Shown: positions 1-8,933 of the stretch, piece after piece | Position numbering within the stretch: the stretch's first letter is position 1 | Layout of the letters: the number at the start of each line of letters is the position of its first letter | From: G963923955 sp963923955 | Lineage (GTDB): Bacteria; Pseudomonadota; Gammaproteobacteria; Eutrophobiales; Eutrophobiaceae | NCBI GenBank assembly: GCA_963923955.1 | Contig: OZ000552.1 | Coordinates: 1,116,001 to 1,180,000 of the forward strand | Length of the DNA stretch: 64,000 nt | Reading direction: 5' to 3' | Translations under genes and position numbers: made by a program | Notes under the pieces: model-generated | The model's input: only the letters and a program-made list of their open reading frames with translations | The model's database searches: none | What the model was told of the DNA's origin: nothing

Positions 1-2
1 TC

Positions 3-602
3 TATAGAAAATCATTTATAAAACAATGGGATAGGGAAGATAGTTATTTTGATTTCTTCGATATAAAGGCGGATGTGGAGGCGCTGTTGGGTCTGCAAGA
101 CAATCGTCTCATCCCGGAGTACGAGCGCACGGAAGATGCGGCGCTGCACCCGGGCCGTTCTGCCGCGATTATGCTGGATAAGCAAAGAGTTGGCAGGCTG
201 GGCGCAGCCCATCCGGCCATCTTGGAGGACCTGGGGCTGCCGGCAGCGGTCTATCTCTTTGAATTGGAATACCAGAAAATTTCGGCGAAAAGGGCGCTAA
301 AATTCAGGAAAATCTCCAAATTCCCGTCCATCAGGCGGGATATTTCCATCGTGGTGGATGAGGAGATCAGCGCCGCCAGCCTGGTAAATTGTGTGAAAAG
401 CTGCGCTCCTGCGCTGCTACAGAACCTAGAGTTATTCGATCTATATCAGGGCGAAGGCATTGATATAAAGCAAAAAAGTCTTACGCTGGCCTTGACCTTT
501 CAGGCCGCTTCCAGCACTCTTAGGGATGAGAGGATAGAAGAGATTATGGGGCGGGTGCTGGGTCGCCTTCGTGCGGAATTTGGCGCCACATTACGAGAAT
601 AA
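3..602 (+). CDS. pheT: Phenylalanyl-tRNA synthetase beta subunit, C-terminal part
   Basis: Partial gene whose 5' part lies before the window; the reading frame is open from base 3. The visible protein carries the end of the catalytic-like core (DFFDIKADVEALLG at the start) followed by the anticodon-binding FDX-ACB domain (KFPSIRRDISIVVDEE onward, about the last 95 residues). PheT pairs with PheS to charge tRNA-Phe in the cytoplasm. The stop is followed 19 bp later by ihfA, the usual pheS-pheT-ihfA order of gammaproteobacteria, so the two are probably co-transcribed. Identification is firm from motif and context. Confidence 0.95.
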   Translation, partial: YRKSFIKQWDREDSYFDFFDIKADVEALLGLQDNRLIPEYERTEDAALHPGRSAAIMLDKQRVGRLGAAHPAILEDLGLPAAVYLFELEYQKISAKRALKFRKISKFPSIRRDISIVVDEEISAASLVNCVKSCAPALLQNLELFDLYQGEGIDIKQKSLTLALTFQAASSTLRDERIEEIMGRVLGRLRAEFGATLRE

Positions 603-621
603 GCCATTAAGAGGATAAGCA

Positions 622-930
622 ATGGCAGCACTCACCAGAGCGGATATGGCGGAGCGGCTCTATGAGGAGTTGGGCCTGAATAAAAGAGAGGCCATGGACC
701 TCGTAGAAATGTTCTTTGAGCAGTTGCGTGAAGCGCTTGCCGCCGGCAAACAGATAAAACTCTCCGGCTTTGGCAATTTCGACCTGCGCGATAAAAAACA
801 GCGCCCGGGGCGTAACCCGAAGACCGGCGAGGAGATCCCCATCAGCGCCCGCCGGGTGGTGACCTTTCGCCCCGGGCAAAAACTAAAGGCAAGGGTAGAA
901 GCCTATGCTGGAAGCCTCGCTCAACAGTGA
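622..930 (+). CDS. ihfA: Integration host factor subunit alpha
   Basis: 102 aa, the normal IHF-alpha length. It begins MAALTRADMAERLYEELGL and contains the DNA-bending beta-arm with the RPGRNPKTGEEIPI signature, which inserts its proline into the minor groove. IHF is a heterodimer with IhfB that bends DNA in recombination, replication and transcription control. An AGAGGATAAGC ribosome-binding stretch precedes the ATG. Its 3' end overlaps the start of the following MerR-type gene by 26 bp, which suggests translational coupling. Confidence 0.97.
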   Translation: MAALTRADMAERLYEELGLNKREAMDLVEMFFEQLREALAAGKQIKLSGFGNFDLRDKKQRPGRNPKTGEEIPISARRVVTFRPGQKLKARVEAYAGSLAQQ

Positions 931-1261
931 ACTGCCGGCCATCCCCGGCAAACGCTACTTCGCCATCGGCGAGGTCAGCGAGCTGTGCGCGGTCAAACCC
1001 CATGTCTTGCGCTACTGGGAACAGGAATTTCCGCAATTAAAGCCCTTAAAACGCCGCGGCAACCGCCGCTATTACCAGCGCCAGGACGTGATCCTGATCC
1101 GCCAGATTCGGGGGCTGCTCTACGAGCAGGGCTTTACCATCGGCGGGGCGCGGCAGCGCTTATCCGGCGATGCGGCGAAAGAGGATTCCAACCAAAGCCA
1201 GCAGATCATCAAGCAGCTGCGCGCGGAGTTGGAAGAAGTCCTGGAGTTGCTCAGGCGCTGA
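905..1261 (+). CDS. MerR-family transcriptional regulator
   Basis: 118 aa. An N-terminal MerR winged helix-turn-helix (YFAIGEVSELCAVKPHVLRYWE, then RRGNRRYY) is followed by a short coiled-coil dimerisation segment (QIIKQLRAELEEVLELLRR). No metal-binding cysteine cluster is visible in the C-terminus, so the classical metal-sensing role is unlikely. A MerR-like gene directly behind ihfA is a conserved gammaproteobacterial arrangement, but its targets are generally unknown. It overlaps ihfA by 26 bp. Confidence 0.9.
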   Translation: MLEASLNSELPAIPGKRYFAIGEVSELCAVKPHVLRYWEQEFPQLKPLKRRGNRRYYQRQDVILIRQIRGLLYEQGFTIGGARQRLSGDAAKEDSNQSQQIIKQLRAELEEVLELLRR

Positions 1262-1349
1262 AGTTCATCGCCGATAAACTGGACTGATGGGGCAGGGCGA
1301 TGGGCGCTACGCAGCGCAAGGTTTTTATCAAAGGCGAATCTTAAAATGT

Positions 1350-1427
<78 letters not shown>

Positions 1428-1491
1428 AAACTGTACCGCCAATCAATATCAGTGCAGTTGGCACAGCGCGTAAGCAGGCTCTTGGGTTCTC

Positions 1492-1758
1492 CTAGTGAAG
1501 TCTGGAATTATCGGGCAAATAGAATTCATCAGGCCGGATATTAAACGCAGCGGCCAGTCTTAACACCATCCGGATAGGCACCACAGGGGGCAGGCTGAAA
1601 ACAAATAATTTATCTTCCAACTCCAAACGGTACCGTTCTTCGAACTCGCGCTCCCTGGTAATCGAGACATAATTCCTTGCAAGCACTTCCAGTACCATGC
1701 CACGAGGAAGCGCATAAAACCCGTCGTCCGGCGGCTCCCCAGGCTGCTTTATCTTCAT
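1492..1758 (-). CDS. Uncharacterised 88-aa protein of the tRNA-Pro element
   Basis: Not recognised. The protein is 88 aa, contains LPRGMVLEVLARNYVSI near the middle and ends in an alpha-helical AAAFNIRPDEFYLPDN segment. It overlaps the upstream 124-aa gene by 4 bp (ATGA), so the two form a translationally coupled pair. Together with the HicB-like features of its partner, this layout resembles a toxin-antitoxin or regulatory pair. However, the HicA toxin signature (Gly-Ser-His in a small dsRBD fold) is absent, so I do not assign a toxin function. Confidence 0.6.
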   Translation of the reverse strand: MKIKQPGEPPDDGFYALPRGMVLEVLARNYVSITREREFEERYRLELEDKLFVFSLPPVVPIRMVLRLAAAFNIRPDEFYLPDNSRLH

Positions 1759-2129
1759 GCAGCCCGGCTTCTTTCCTCTTTCAGATAGCTAATGAGGTGG
1801 TATGGGAACTGAGGCAGGGTTACTTCATGTTTGCTGAGCATGGAAAAACTGTACTTATCACTGCCCACAAGCCGTGATACAACCTCGGGCGGGGCCCACT
1901 TTAAGATGTTTTCAATACTCCCGTGTTTATTTAAATGGACATCAATGGTCGCTGCCAAGCCTGCTTCAAAGCGCCTTTGAACGTCTTCAAAACTACTACC
2001 GCAGGCGAAGTAATCTATCTCTACGCCCTGTGCAAACCAACCGTCCGCATCCTCGGAAATGAGCACACGGAGGCCATCCACACCAATCAAGTGATCAGCG
2101 CCGGCCTTTGCGTGAAATGTATTTGTCAT
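1755..2129 (-). CDS. HicB-like uncharacterised protein (124 aa) of the tRNA-Pro element
   Basis: The N-terminal half (GLRVLISEDADGWFAQGVEID followed by SSFEDVQRRFEAGLAATI) resembles the partial RNase-H-like beta-alpha fold of HicB antitoxins and similar small proteins: a D-G-W/F core strand pair, then an amphipathic helix rich in E/D/A. The C-terminal half is unrecognised. It is the first gene of a two-gene operon with 1492-1758 (4-bp overlap). A 13-bp inverted repeat lies 17 bp upstream (2146-2158) and could be an autoregulatory operator. The family call is inference. Confidence 0.55.
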   Translation of the reverse strand: MTNTFHAKAGADHLIGVDGLRVLISEDADGWFAQGVEIDYFACGSSFEDVQRRFEAGLAATIDVHLNKHGSIENILKWAPPEVVSRLVGSDKYSFSMLSKHEVTLPQFPYHLISYLKEERSRAA

Positions 2130-2145
2130 AATTGGTCTTCCGGAG

Positions 2146-2158
2146 ACGTAAGTTACGT
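2146..2158. promoter_or_regulatory. Candidate operator, ACGTAA-G-TTACGT palindrome
   Basis: A perfect 6+1+6 inverted repeat 17-29 bp upstream of the start of the HicB-like gene on the minus strand. The position fits a repressor site overlapping the promoter start, as in self-regulated small operons. No binding data; inference only. Confidence 0.35.
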
Positions 2159-2311
2159 TAGCTACAATAAAACGTCTTATTTAGATACAAAGTCTAGAAA
2201 AAAACCGTGAGCGAGTAAAGTAAGAATACGCAATAAACCCATGTTGCCGCCTTTAATGGACGTCCAGCCGGGATAGTGGGTACAGGTACTTGATAAATAA
2301 ACTGAAGTTGT

Positions 2312-2361
<50 letters not shown>

Positions 2362-2493
2362 TATTCTCGGGGCAGATCGCCCTGGCCGTTTCTATTACTT
2401 GCTGCTTGCTTTTTTTGATCGTTTTTGTGCATTCCAATGGTGAAGATCATCTCCCGCCCGCCGCCGTGTAAGGCCGCGTAGGAAAAAAATACC

Positions 2494-4326
2494 ATGTGCG
2501 GAATTGTCGGGGCGGTAGCCCAGCGTGATGTCGGGGCGATCCTGCTCGAAGGGCTGCGGCGGCTGGAGTACCGCGGCTATGACTCGGCCGGACTGGCCCT
2601 GCTGGCGCCGGAGACGGGCTTGCAACGGGTGCGGGTGCAGGGCAAGGTCAACGCGCTGCTGAAATCATTGCAAGAACAGCCCTTGGCGGGTGCCACCGGC
2701 ATCGCGCACACGCGCTGGGCGACCCACGGCCGGCCCAGCGTAGAAAATGCCCATCCCCATGTCTGCCGCGAGCAGGTGGCGCTGGTGCATAACGGCATTA
2801 TTGACAACCACGCCGCGCTCCGCCAGGCGCAGCGCGAGGCCGGCTATCAATTCCACTCCGAGACCGACACCGAGGTCATCGTCAACCAGATCCATCACTT
2901 CTTGATCGAAGGCAGCGATCTCTTGCAAGCCGTGCTCAAGACCGTGGCCATGCTGGAGGGCGCATACGCCCTGGGTGTTATCAGCGCCACCGAGCCGGGG
3001 CGCATGATCGGTGCCCGGGCCGGCAACCCGCTGGTGATCGGCGTGGGCATCGGTGAGTATTTTCTGGCCTCCGACATCTTCGCCCTGTTGCCCGTAACGC
3101 AAGAGTTCATCGTGCTGGAAGAAGGCGATGTGGCCGACATTCGCCGTGATGAGCTGCAAATCTTTGACGGCGAGGGCCGGCCGGTGAGCCGACCGCGCAC
3201 CACTTCCAGGCTAAGCGATGAGGCCGGGGATAAGGCCGGCTATCGCCACTACATGCTGAAAGAAATCTTCACCCAGCCGCTGGCGATTGCCGACACCCTG
3301 GAGGGCCGGATCAAAGACAACCGCATCATTGAAGCGGCCATCGGTTTGGGGCTTGGCCGACAGCTGGACAAGGCGGCGCAGGTTCACATCGTCGCCTGCG
3401 GCACGAGTTATCATGCCGGCCTGATTGCGCGCTATTGGCTGGAGAGCTTGAGCAAGATCGCCTGCACGGTGGAAGTCGCCAGCGAATACCGCTACCGCCG
3501 CGTTGTCGTGCCGGAAAACACCCTGCTCATTACCATCTCCCAATCGGGCGAGACCGCCGACACCCTGGCCGCCCTGCGCGTGGCGGCCCACGCCGGCTAT
3601 CTGGCTACGCTGGCGATCTGCAATGTGCCGGAAAGCTCGCTCACGCGGGACTCAGATCTGGTCTTCTTAACGCGCGCCGGCATCGAGATCGGCGTGGCCT
3701 CCACGAAGGCCTTCACCACGCAATTAACCGCTCTGCTGATGCTGGCCATCCTGCTGGGGCGGCGGCGTGGGCTTGAGGCGGGAGAGGAGGCGCGGCTGGT
3801 CGCCGAGCTACAGCACCTGCCCGGCCGCATCAACCACATCCTGGAACTCAACGAGCAGATCGCGGCGCTGGCGGAGCAGTTTGTACACAAGCAACATGCG
3901 CTCTATCTTGGCCGCGGCACGATGCTGCCGGTGGCCATGGAAGGCGCGCTGAAGTTAAAGGAAATTTCTTATATTCACGCAGAAGCCTATCCCGCCGGTG
4001 AGCTCAAACACGGGCCGCTGGCCCTGGTGGATGAGGCCATGCCGGTGATTGCCGTGGCGCCGAATAATGCGCTGTTGGAGAAGCTGCGCGCCAACCTGCA
4101 CGTGGTCAAGGCGCGCGGCGGGCAGCTCTATGTGTTTGCCGATGCCGGCGCAGCGCTGGAACACGCGGACGGCATGTGCGTCATTCCCATTGCCGCGGTG
4201 GATGAGCATATCGCCCCGATCCTCTACACCGTCCCCCTGCAACTCTTTGCCTACCATGTGGCCGTGTTGAAGGGTGCGGATGTGGACCAGCCGCGTAATC
4301 TGGCGAAATCGGTTACAGTGGAATAA
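2494..4326 (+). CDS. glmS: Glutamine-fructose-6-phosphate aminotransferase (isomerizing)
   Basis: 610 aa, typical length. After Met removal, Cys2 (MCGIVGAV) is the N-terminal nucleophile of the glutaminase domain (about residues 2-225). Two SIS sugar-isomerase domains follow, with CGTSYHAG and SQSGETADT in the first and the C-terminus LAKSVTVE. It converts Fru-6-P and Gln to GlcN-6-P, the first step to UDP-GlcNAc, peptidoglycan and LPS. No glmS ribozyme is expected or seen in this lineage. It is relevant to the amino-sugar locus at 39-57 kb because it is the biosynthetic counterpart of that catabolism. Confidence 0.98.
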   Translation: MCGIVGAVAQRDVGAILLEGLRRLEYRGYDSAGLALLAPETGLQRVRVQGKVNALLKSLQEQPLAGATGIAHTRWATHGRPSVENAHPHVCREQVALVHNGIIDNHAALRQAQREAGYQFHSETDTEVIVNQIHHFLIEGSDLLQAVLKTVAMLEGAYALGVISATEPGRMIGARAGNPLVIGVGIGEYFLASDIFALLPVTQEFIVLEEGDVADIRRDELQIFDGEGRPVSRPRTTSRLSDEAGDKAGYRHYMLKEIFTQPLAIADTLEGRIKDNRIIEAAIGLGLGRQLDKAAQVHIVACGTSYHAGLIARYWLESLSKIACTVEVASEYRYRRVVVPENTLLITISQSGETADTLAALRVAAHAGYLATLAICNVPESSLTRDSDLVFLTRAGIEIGVASTKAFTTQLTALLMLAILLGRRRGLEAGEEARLVAELQHLPGRINHILELNEQIAALAEQFVHKQHALYLGRGTMLPVAMEGALKLKEISYIHAEAYPAGELKHGPLALVDEAMPVIAVAPNNALLEKLRANLHVVKARGGQLYVFADAGAALEHADGMCVIPIAAVDEHIAPILYTVPLQLFAYHVAVLKGADVDQPRNLAKSVTVE

Positions 4327-4358
4327 TATGTTTTCATGGCTTGTTTTGGAAAGAAGTA

Positions 4359-4667
4359 ATGGACAGCGCAAAGATTCTCGTCAAGATTGACCCGGACTTG
4401 GAAGAACTCATCCCCGGCTTTTTGGAAAACCGACACAAAGACCTACAGTCCTTGCAGGCGGCGCTGGCGGCAGCAGAGCATCCGACCATGCAGGCCATCG
4501 GCCATAGCCTGGCCGGCGTGGGCGGCGGCTATGGCTTTGTGGGCATGTCCGAGCTCGGCGCCGACATAGAGGCCGCCGCGCGGCAACAAGACCTGGCCAC
4601 CTTGGCGGCGCTGATCGACAGTCTGGAGCGCTACATGCAAAATATTGAAATTGTATTTGAGGGCTAA
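4359..4667 (+). CDS. HPt (histidine phosphotransfer) domain protein
   Basis: 102 aa, all-helical, with the HPt signature AIGHSLAGVGGGYGF; His49 is the predicted phosphoacceptor. The ATG at 4359 is chosen because GGAAAGAAG lies directly upstream; an earlier in-frame TTG at 4341 would add six residues. It is 32 bp after glmS and 15 bp before a hybrid histidine kinase whose receivers could pass phosphate to it. The final response regulator is not encoded nearby. Confidence 0.88.
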   Translation: MDSAKILVKIDPDLEELIPGFLENRHKDLQSLQAALAAAEHPTMQAIGHSLAGVGGGYGFVGMSELGADIEAAARQQDLATLAALIDSLERYMQNIEIVFEG

Positions 4668-4682
4668 CGAGGCAAGGCAGGT

Positions 4683-7391
4683 ATGCGCAAGCTAAAGATC
4701 AAAAGACGTCGCGCGGCGCGCTGGCCCTTGTACCTGGTGAACATCCTGGTGGGCGTGGCGCTGACCCTCGCCCTCGTCTCCGTTGCCTGGGAACACGCCT
4801 TACATCATCATGGCATCGACTTTCCCGCAGAGGCCGCGTTGCTGAAAGATTCGATCCTGGACAATGCGTATAGAGCACACCAGGTGCTGGAGGAGTTGGC
4901 CGGCCTCCTCATTATGGAGGGCCACTTTAGCCAAGCCACCTTTGACCGGTTTTCCACTACCATTATTGACCTGACCCCGTATATCGACGGGATTGCCCTC
5001 TTTGCCTTTGCGCCGACGGCGGATACTGCGGCAGGGGAGACGAATGATGAGGACGCGCGTCGCCTGTTGCCGCCGGGGCCTTTTCCCCTGCTGTATGAGG
5101 TGGCGCGCAGCGAACGGCATTTCCATGACGGGTATGATCTGGCCGCCGATGAGAGCTATCGCGAGGCCCTGCGGATGCTGGCGGAGTCGGATTCGGGCTC
5201 GGTGGTCCCTGCCGCCGTGCCTGTCAATGGGAACGGCAAGAGCGGTGGCTACTGGCTGTTCAAATTGTTACGTGTCAACGCGGGCGCCAACGCGGCCGCA
5301 GAAGGGGACTCCAAAGGCGAGCAGCTGGGTCTCTTGGGGGTTTTTATCGAGCCGGAAAAATTGCTTTTGCCGACCGGTTTCGCGCCCGACCTGTCGGTGC
5401 GCATCTTCAAGAATTCGCGCAGCTTGAGCGGCCGCCAATTACTCTACGAGGCCACGGCGCGCAATGTAGAACCGGCTTGGCTGAACAGCTCCTTAACCAA
5501 GTACGGCGCCATCCAATTCCCGATGTATTCGCTGCGGCTGGTCATCGGCCGCGATGTGGCCTGGTCGGAGATCGACAAGAGTCTGGTTTATATCGCCCTG
5601 CTCATCGGCATCGGGGTCAGCTTGCTGTTGTTTGCCATGGTGAGGGCCCGGGATGTCGAGAACAGGCAGCTGCGGGAGCGCACCCGGCTGCATGAATATC
5701 GGGCCAAACAGCACCGCCAGATTGAACTGCAGAACAAGGAGCTGGCCCTGGCCCGGGACAAGGCGCTGGAAGCAACAAGGGTCAAGTCGCAATTCTTAGC
5801 CAGCATCAGCCATGAGATCAGGACACCGCTCAACGCCATCATCGGCACCTCCGATCTGTTGGCGGAAACGCCCTTATCCGATGAGCAGAAAAACTACGTC
5901 CGCATCTTCAAAAAGGCAGGCGATACCCTGCTGCTGTTGGTGAGCGATGTGCTGGATCTGTCCAAGATCGAGGCGCAGCAGCTGGTGCTGGACAACACCG
6001 AATTTGACCTGCTGGAGCTCGTGGAAGAATGCACTGAACTCTATGCCATGCGCGCGGCGGAGAAGGGCGTGCAGTTGTTGTCCTGGGTCGATACTGACCT
6101 GGCAAGAGGGCGCTGCGGCGATGCCGGCCGCCTGCGGCAGATCCTAACGAACCTGATCAGCAATGCGACCAAATTCACCGCCGCCGGGCAGGTGTTGGTG
6201 CGGGTGCAGCGCGCTGAATGGACTGAGGAGCAGGCCAATGAACAAGCCAATGCAGGGGCAGGCGAAGGGGGCGAGGAACAGGCCAACGCAGGGGCCGAGG
6301 AGGGCGTGCTCATCGCGGTTAGCGATACCGGGATTGGCATCCCCAAAGACCAGTTGGAAGAGGTCTTCAGCAGTTTTACCCAGGCCGACTCATCCACGAC
6401 GCGCCAATACGGCGGCACCGGGCTTGGCCTCACCATCTCGCGTAACCTGGCGACCATGATGGGCGGGCGCTTGTGGGTGGAAAGCGAGGCAGGCGAGGGC
6501 AGTGTCTTCTATTGTAAGTTGCGCCTGCCGGTCCTGCCATCCGCAGCAGTCGAGGACAAGATGGATCTGGCCAATAAGAAGATCCTGCTGGTGGATGACA
6601 ATGCGACCCGGGCCGAGATCATCCGTGCCTATCTGCGCGCGGCCAATGCCGAGTTTGAGCAGGTGTCGGCGGGGGATGAAGTGCTGGCGCTGCTGGATCA
6701 GGCCGCCGACTCCATCGATCTGCTGCTGCTGGATGCGGCCATCTCCGGACGCAATAACCTGACGCTGGCCGCGGAAATAAAGCACCGGCATGATGATCTG
6801 CCGGTCATGATTATTTTGCAGGCCAGCTGGCTAAATGGCTATCTGGATACGCTAAATAAGGCAAAGCTGGATGCCTATCTGCTCAAGCCGATCAAAAGAC
6901 AAGACCTGCTCCAGCGGGTGAGCGAGCTCTTACTCATCACCGAGCGGCAGGCGCGCGGCGGTATGGCGGCGCTCAAACCCGCGGCAGCGCCCCCGCCGCT
7001 GCATATTCTGCTGGCCGATGACAATGCCGACAACCGCCTGCTCATCCGCGCCTATCTCAAAGCGCTGCCCTATACGCTGGATGAGGCGGAAAACGGCCTG
7101 GTCGCGGTGGACAGGTTCAAGCAGAGGGACTATGACCTGGTGCTGATGGACATGCAGATGCCGCTAATGGACGGCCGCACGGCCACCGAGCGCATCCGTG
7201 CCTGGGAACACGAGAGCGGCCGGGCGCTGTGTCCCATCATCGCCTTCACTGCGCATACCTTTAAGGAAGAGATCGATAGCTATCTCGCCGCCGGCTGTGA
7301 TATGCACTTAGGCAAGCCGGTCAAGAAGCAGGCGCTGATTGATGCCGTGCAGTCCATGGCCGGGCGTGAACTGCCGGACTTCTTTATCTAA
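4683..7391 (+). CDS. Membrane hybrid sensor histidine kinase with two receiver domains
   Basis: 902 aa. A positively charged N-terminus and TM helix (about 16-35) are followed by a periplasmic sensor region of about 265 residues, a second TM helix (about 300-320), a coiled linker and HisKA with phospho-acceptor His377 (SHEIRTPLN). A HATPase_c domain with DTGIGIP and GGTGLGLTIS comes next. REC1 has phospho-Asp near 684 and a degenerate surrounding (LLDAAISG). REC2 is canonical, with Asp823 (LMDMQMPLMDG). The layout is BarA/GacS-like but without a fused HPt; the HPt is the separate upstream gene. An Ala/Glu/Gly/Asn-rich near-repeat (EEQANEQANAGAGE...EEQANAGAEE) sits inside the ATPase domain at about 515-541. 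The signal sensed is unknown. Confidence 0.93.
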   Translation: MRKLKIKRRRAARWPLYLVNILVGVALTLALVSVAWEHALHHHGIDFPAEAALLKDSILDNAYRAHQVLEELAGLLIMEGHFSQATFDRFSTTIIDLTPYIDGIALFAFAPTADTAAGETNDEDARRLLPPGPFPLLYEVARSERHFHDGYDLAADESYREALRMLAESDSGSVVPAAVPVNGNGKSGGYWLFKLLRVNAGANAAAEGDSKGEQLGLLGVFIEPEKLLLPTGFAPDLSVRIFKNSRSLSGRQLLYEATARNVEPAWLNSSLTKYGAIQFPMYSLRLVIGRDVAWSEIDKSLVYIALLIGIGVSLLLFAMVRARDVENRQLRERTRLHEYRAKQHRQIELQNKELALARDKALEATRVKSQFLASISHEIRTPLNAIIGTSDLLAETPLSDEQKNYVRIFKKAGDTLLLLVSDVLDLSKIEAQQLVLDNTEFDLLELVEECTELYAMRAAEKGVQLLSWVDTDLARGRCGDAGRLRQILTNLISNATKFTAAGQVLVRVQRAEWTEEQANEQANAGAGEGGEEQANAGAEEGVLIAVSDTGIGIPKDQLEEVFSSFTQADSSTTRQYGGTGLGLTISRNLATMMGGRLWVESEAGEGSVFYCKLRLPVLPSAAVEDKMDLANKKILLVDDNATRAEIIRAYLRAANAEFEQVSAGDEVLALLDQAADSIDLLLLDAAISGRNNLTLAAEIKHRHDDLPVMIILQASWLNGYLDTLNKAKLDAYLLKPIKRQDLLQRVSELLLITERQARGGMAALKPAAAPPPLHILLADDNADNRLLIRAYLKALPYTLDEAENGLVAVDRFKQRDYDLVLMDMQMPLMDGRTATERIRAWEHESGRALCPIIAFTAHTFKEEIDSYLAAGCDMHLGKPVKKQALIDAVQSMAGRELPDFFI

Positions 7392-7526
7392 GCAGGCTCT
7401 GATTTAATCAGGGCATCCTTCTGTACGCACAGCCTTGCCTGTCTTGTCGGACTCACGGTTACGGGTTTATTTAAGTCAATGCTGGCTGGCGTCGCCCGAC
7501 CTGTAAAGTCTTGAAGGAATAAGGAT

Positions 7527-8870
7527 CTAATCCAGCCATTGATTGACGTGTTGCAAGTCTGCGGCGGACAAGGTGCCGGCGGCGCGTTTCAGGCGTAGCG
7601 TGTCGATCAGGTAGTCATACTTGGCGCGGGCGTAATCGCGCCGCGCCTGCGAGCTAACGCGCTCTGCCGCCACCACATCCACCGCCGTGCGGGTGCCGAC
7701 CTCAAAGCCGGCCAATGTCGCCTGCAAGGCGGTCTCGCTCGATACCACCACCTGCTTGAGCGCCTCTACCTGGCTGATGCCGGAGATCACGCCCAGATAA
7801 GCCTCTCTGGTGCTGCGCTGCGCCCGCCGCCGCGCCTGTTCCAAGCCTTGCAGTTGCTCTTGCAGGCGCTGCTGCGCCGCGCGCTTGCGCGAGCTGACCA
7901 GGCCGCCCTGAAAGATAGGGACATTGAGCTCGACGCCCACAGTCGTGGAATGCACCTTGTTGGCGCCGAAGCGGCCGCCGCTCTTGTTGTAATTGCGGCT
8001 GGCCAGCAGATCCAGGGTGGGAAGGTGTCCGGCGCCTTGGCGCTTGACCTCTTGGCGGGCCGTCTCCACCGCCGCGCGCCCGGCGATGACCGCCAGGTTC
8101 TGCTGCAATGCGATGCCAGTCCAGGCCTCAATATCGGCCGGCTCAGGGCGCAGCAAGGGCGGCTCAGCACTCAGGCCGGCAAAGGCGCTGATGTATTCGC
8201 CGGTAATCTCGCGCGCCGCCTCACGCGCATTGGCGACATTGTTCTCGGCCGCAATCGCCTGGGCGACTGCCCGATCAAAGCCGGCTTGCGCCTCCTGCAC
8301 ATCGGTAATCGCCGTTAGGCCGACTTCAAAGCGCTGTCGGGCCTGGTCCAGCCGGCGGCTGAGTGAGCGCTCCTCGGCTTGGGCAAAGGCCAGCGAATCC
8401 TGCGCCGCCAGGACATTAAAGTAAGTCTCTGCCACGCGCAGCATCAGTTCTTGCAAGGCAACGCTGAGCTCGGCATCGGCCTGGGCAATACGGCTGTCCG
8501 CCTGTTTGAGATCGAGCCAGCGCTCCCAACGGAAGATCGGCTGGTTTAGCCGCAGCGAATAGCCGTGGCTGTTGAAACTGACCTCATTCCCGCCGGCGAG
8601 ATTAAAGCCGCCGGCACCGATCTCCTGTTTATTGCTGACGCTGTCCGCACGCAGTCGCACCGAGGGCAATAACTGCGAGATCGCCTGCGGGCGCTGCTCC
8701 AGCGTGGCACGATTGGCCGCTTCCGCCTGCCGATATTGCGGGTCGCTGGCCCGGGCCAGCTCATATACAGCAAGCAGATCCAGCGCGCCGACGGGGGCGG
8801 CTGGCAAGAGAGCAATGAGCAGGGCGAGCGAGCGCAGGATGCCTTGCGCGTTAAGATGAGAAATTTTCAT
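7527..8870 (-). CDS. tolC: TolC-family outer membrane efflux protein
   Basis: 447 aa with a signal peptide (LALLIALLPAAPVGA-LD). Two repeated OEP domains carry long coiled helices (YELARASDPQYRQAEAANRATLEQ in the first, AQAGFDRAVAQ and the LNVPIFQGGLVSSRKR strand-turn in the second). It should trimerise into an outer-membrane beta-barrel with a periplasmic alpha-barrel and dock to tripartite efflux or type I secretion pumps. The adjacent PCMT-like gene 63 bp upstream is a common neighbour of tolC in gammaproteobacteria. Confidence 0.94.
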   Translation of the reverse strand: MKISHLNAQGILRSLALLIALLPAAPVGALDLLAVYELARASDPQYRQAEAANRATLEQRPQAISQLLPSVRLRADSVSNKQEIGAGGFNLAGGNEVSFNSHGYSLRLNQPIFRWERWLDLKQADSRIAQADAELSVALQELMLRVAETYFNVLAAQDSLAFAQAEERSLSRRLDQARQRFEVGLTAITDVQEAQAGFDRAVAQAIAAENNVANAREAAREITGEYISAFAGLSAEPPLLRPEPADIEAWTGIALQQNLAVIAGRAAVETARQEVKRQGAGHLPTLDLLASRNYNKSGGRFGANKVHSTTVGVELNVPIFQGGLVSSRKRAAQQRLQEQLQGLEQARRRAQRSTREAYLGVISGISQVEALKQVVVSSETALQATLAGFEVGTRTAVDVVAAERVSSQARRDYARAKYDYLIDTLRLKRAAGTLSAADLQHVNQWLD

Positions 8871-8933
8871 AGGATAAAGTTGTGTTCCTTAGGGTTACAG
8901 GTTAGACGAGCGGCTCGTAGGGCGCGTGGCGGC

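Noticed and set aside
1492..2129. Classical HicAB toxin-antitoxin pair
   Set aside because: The first protein is only vaguely HicB-like and the 88-aa partner lacks the HicA motif.
2362..2493. glmS ribozyme or riboswitch upstream of glmS
   Set aside because: The short leader shows no conserved ribozyme core, and the element is typical of Gram-positives.
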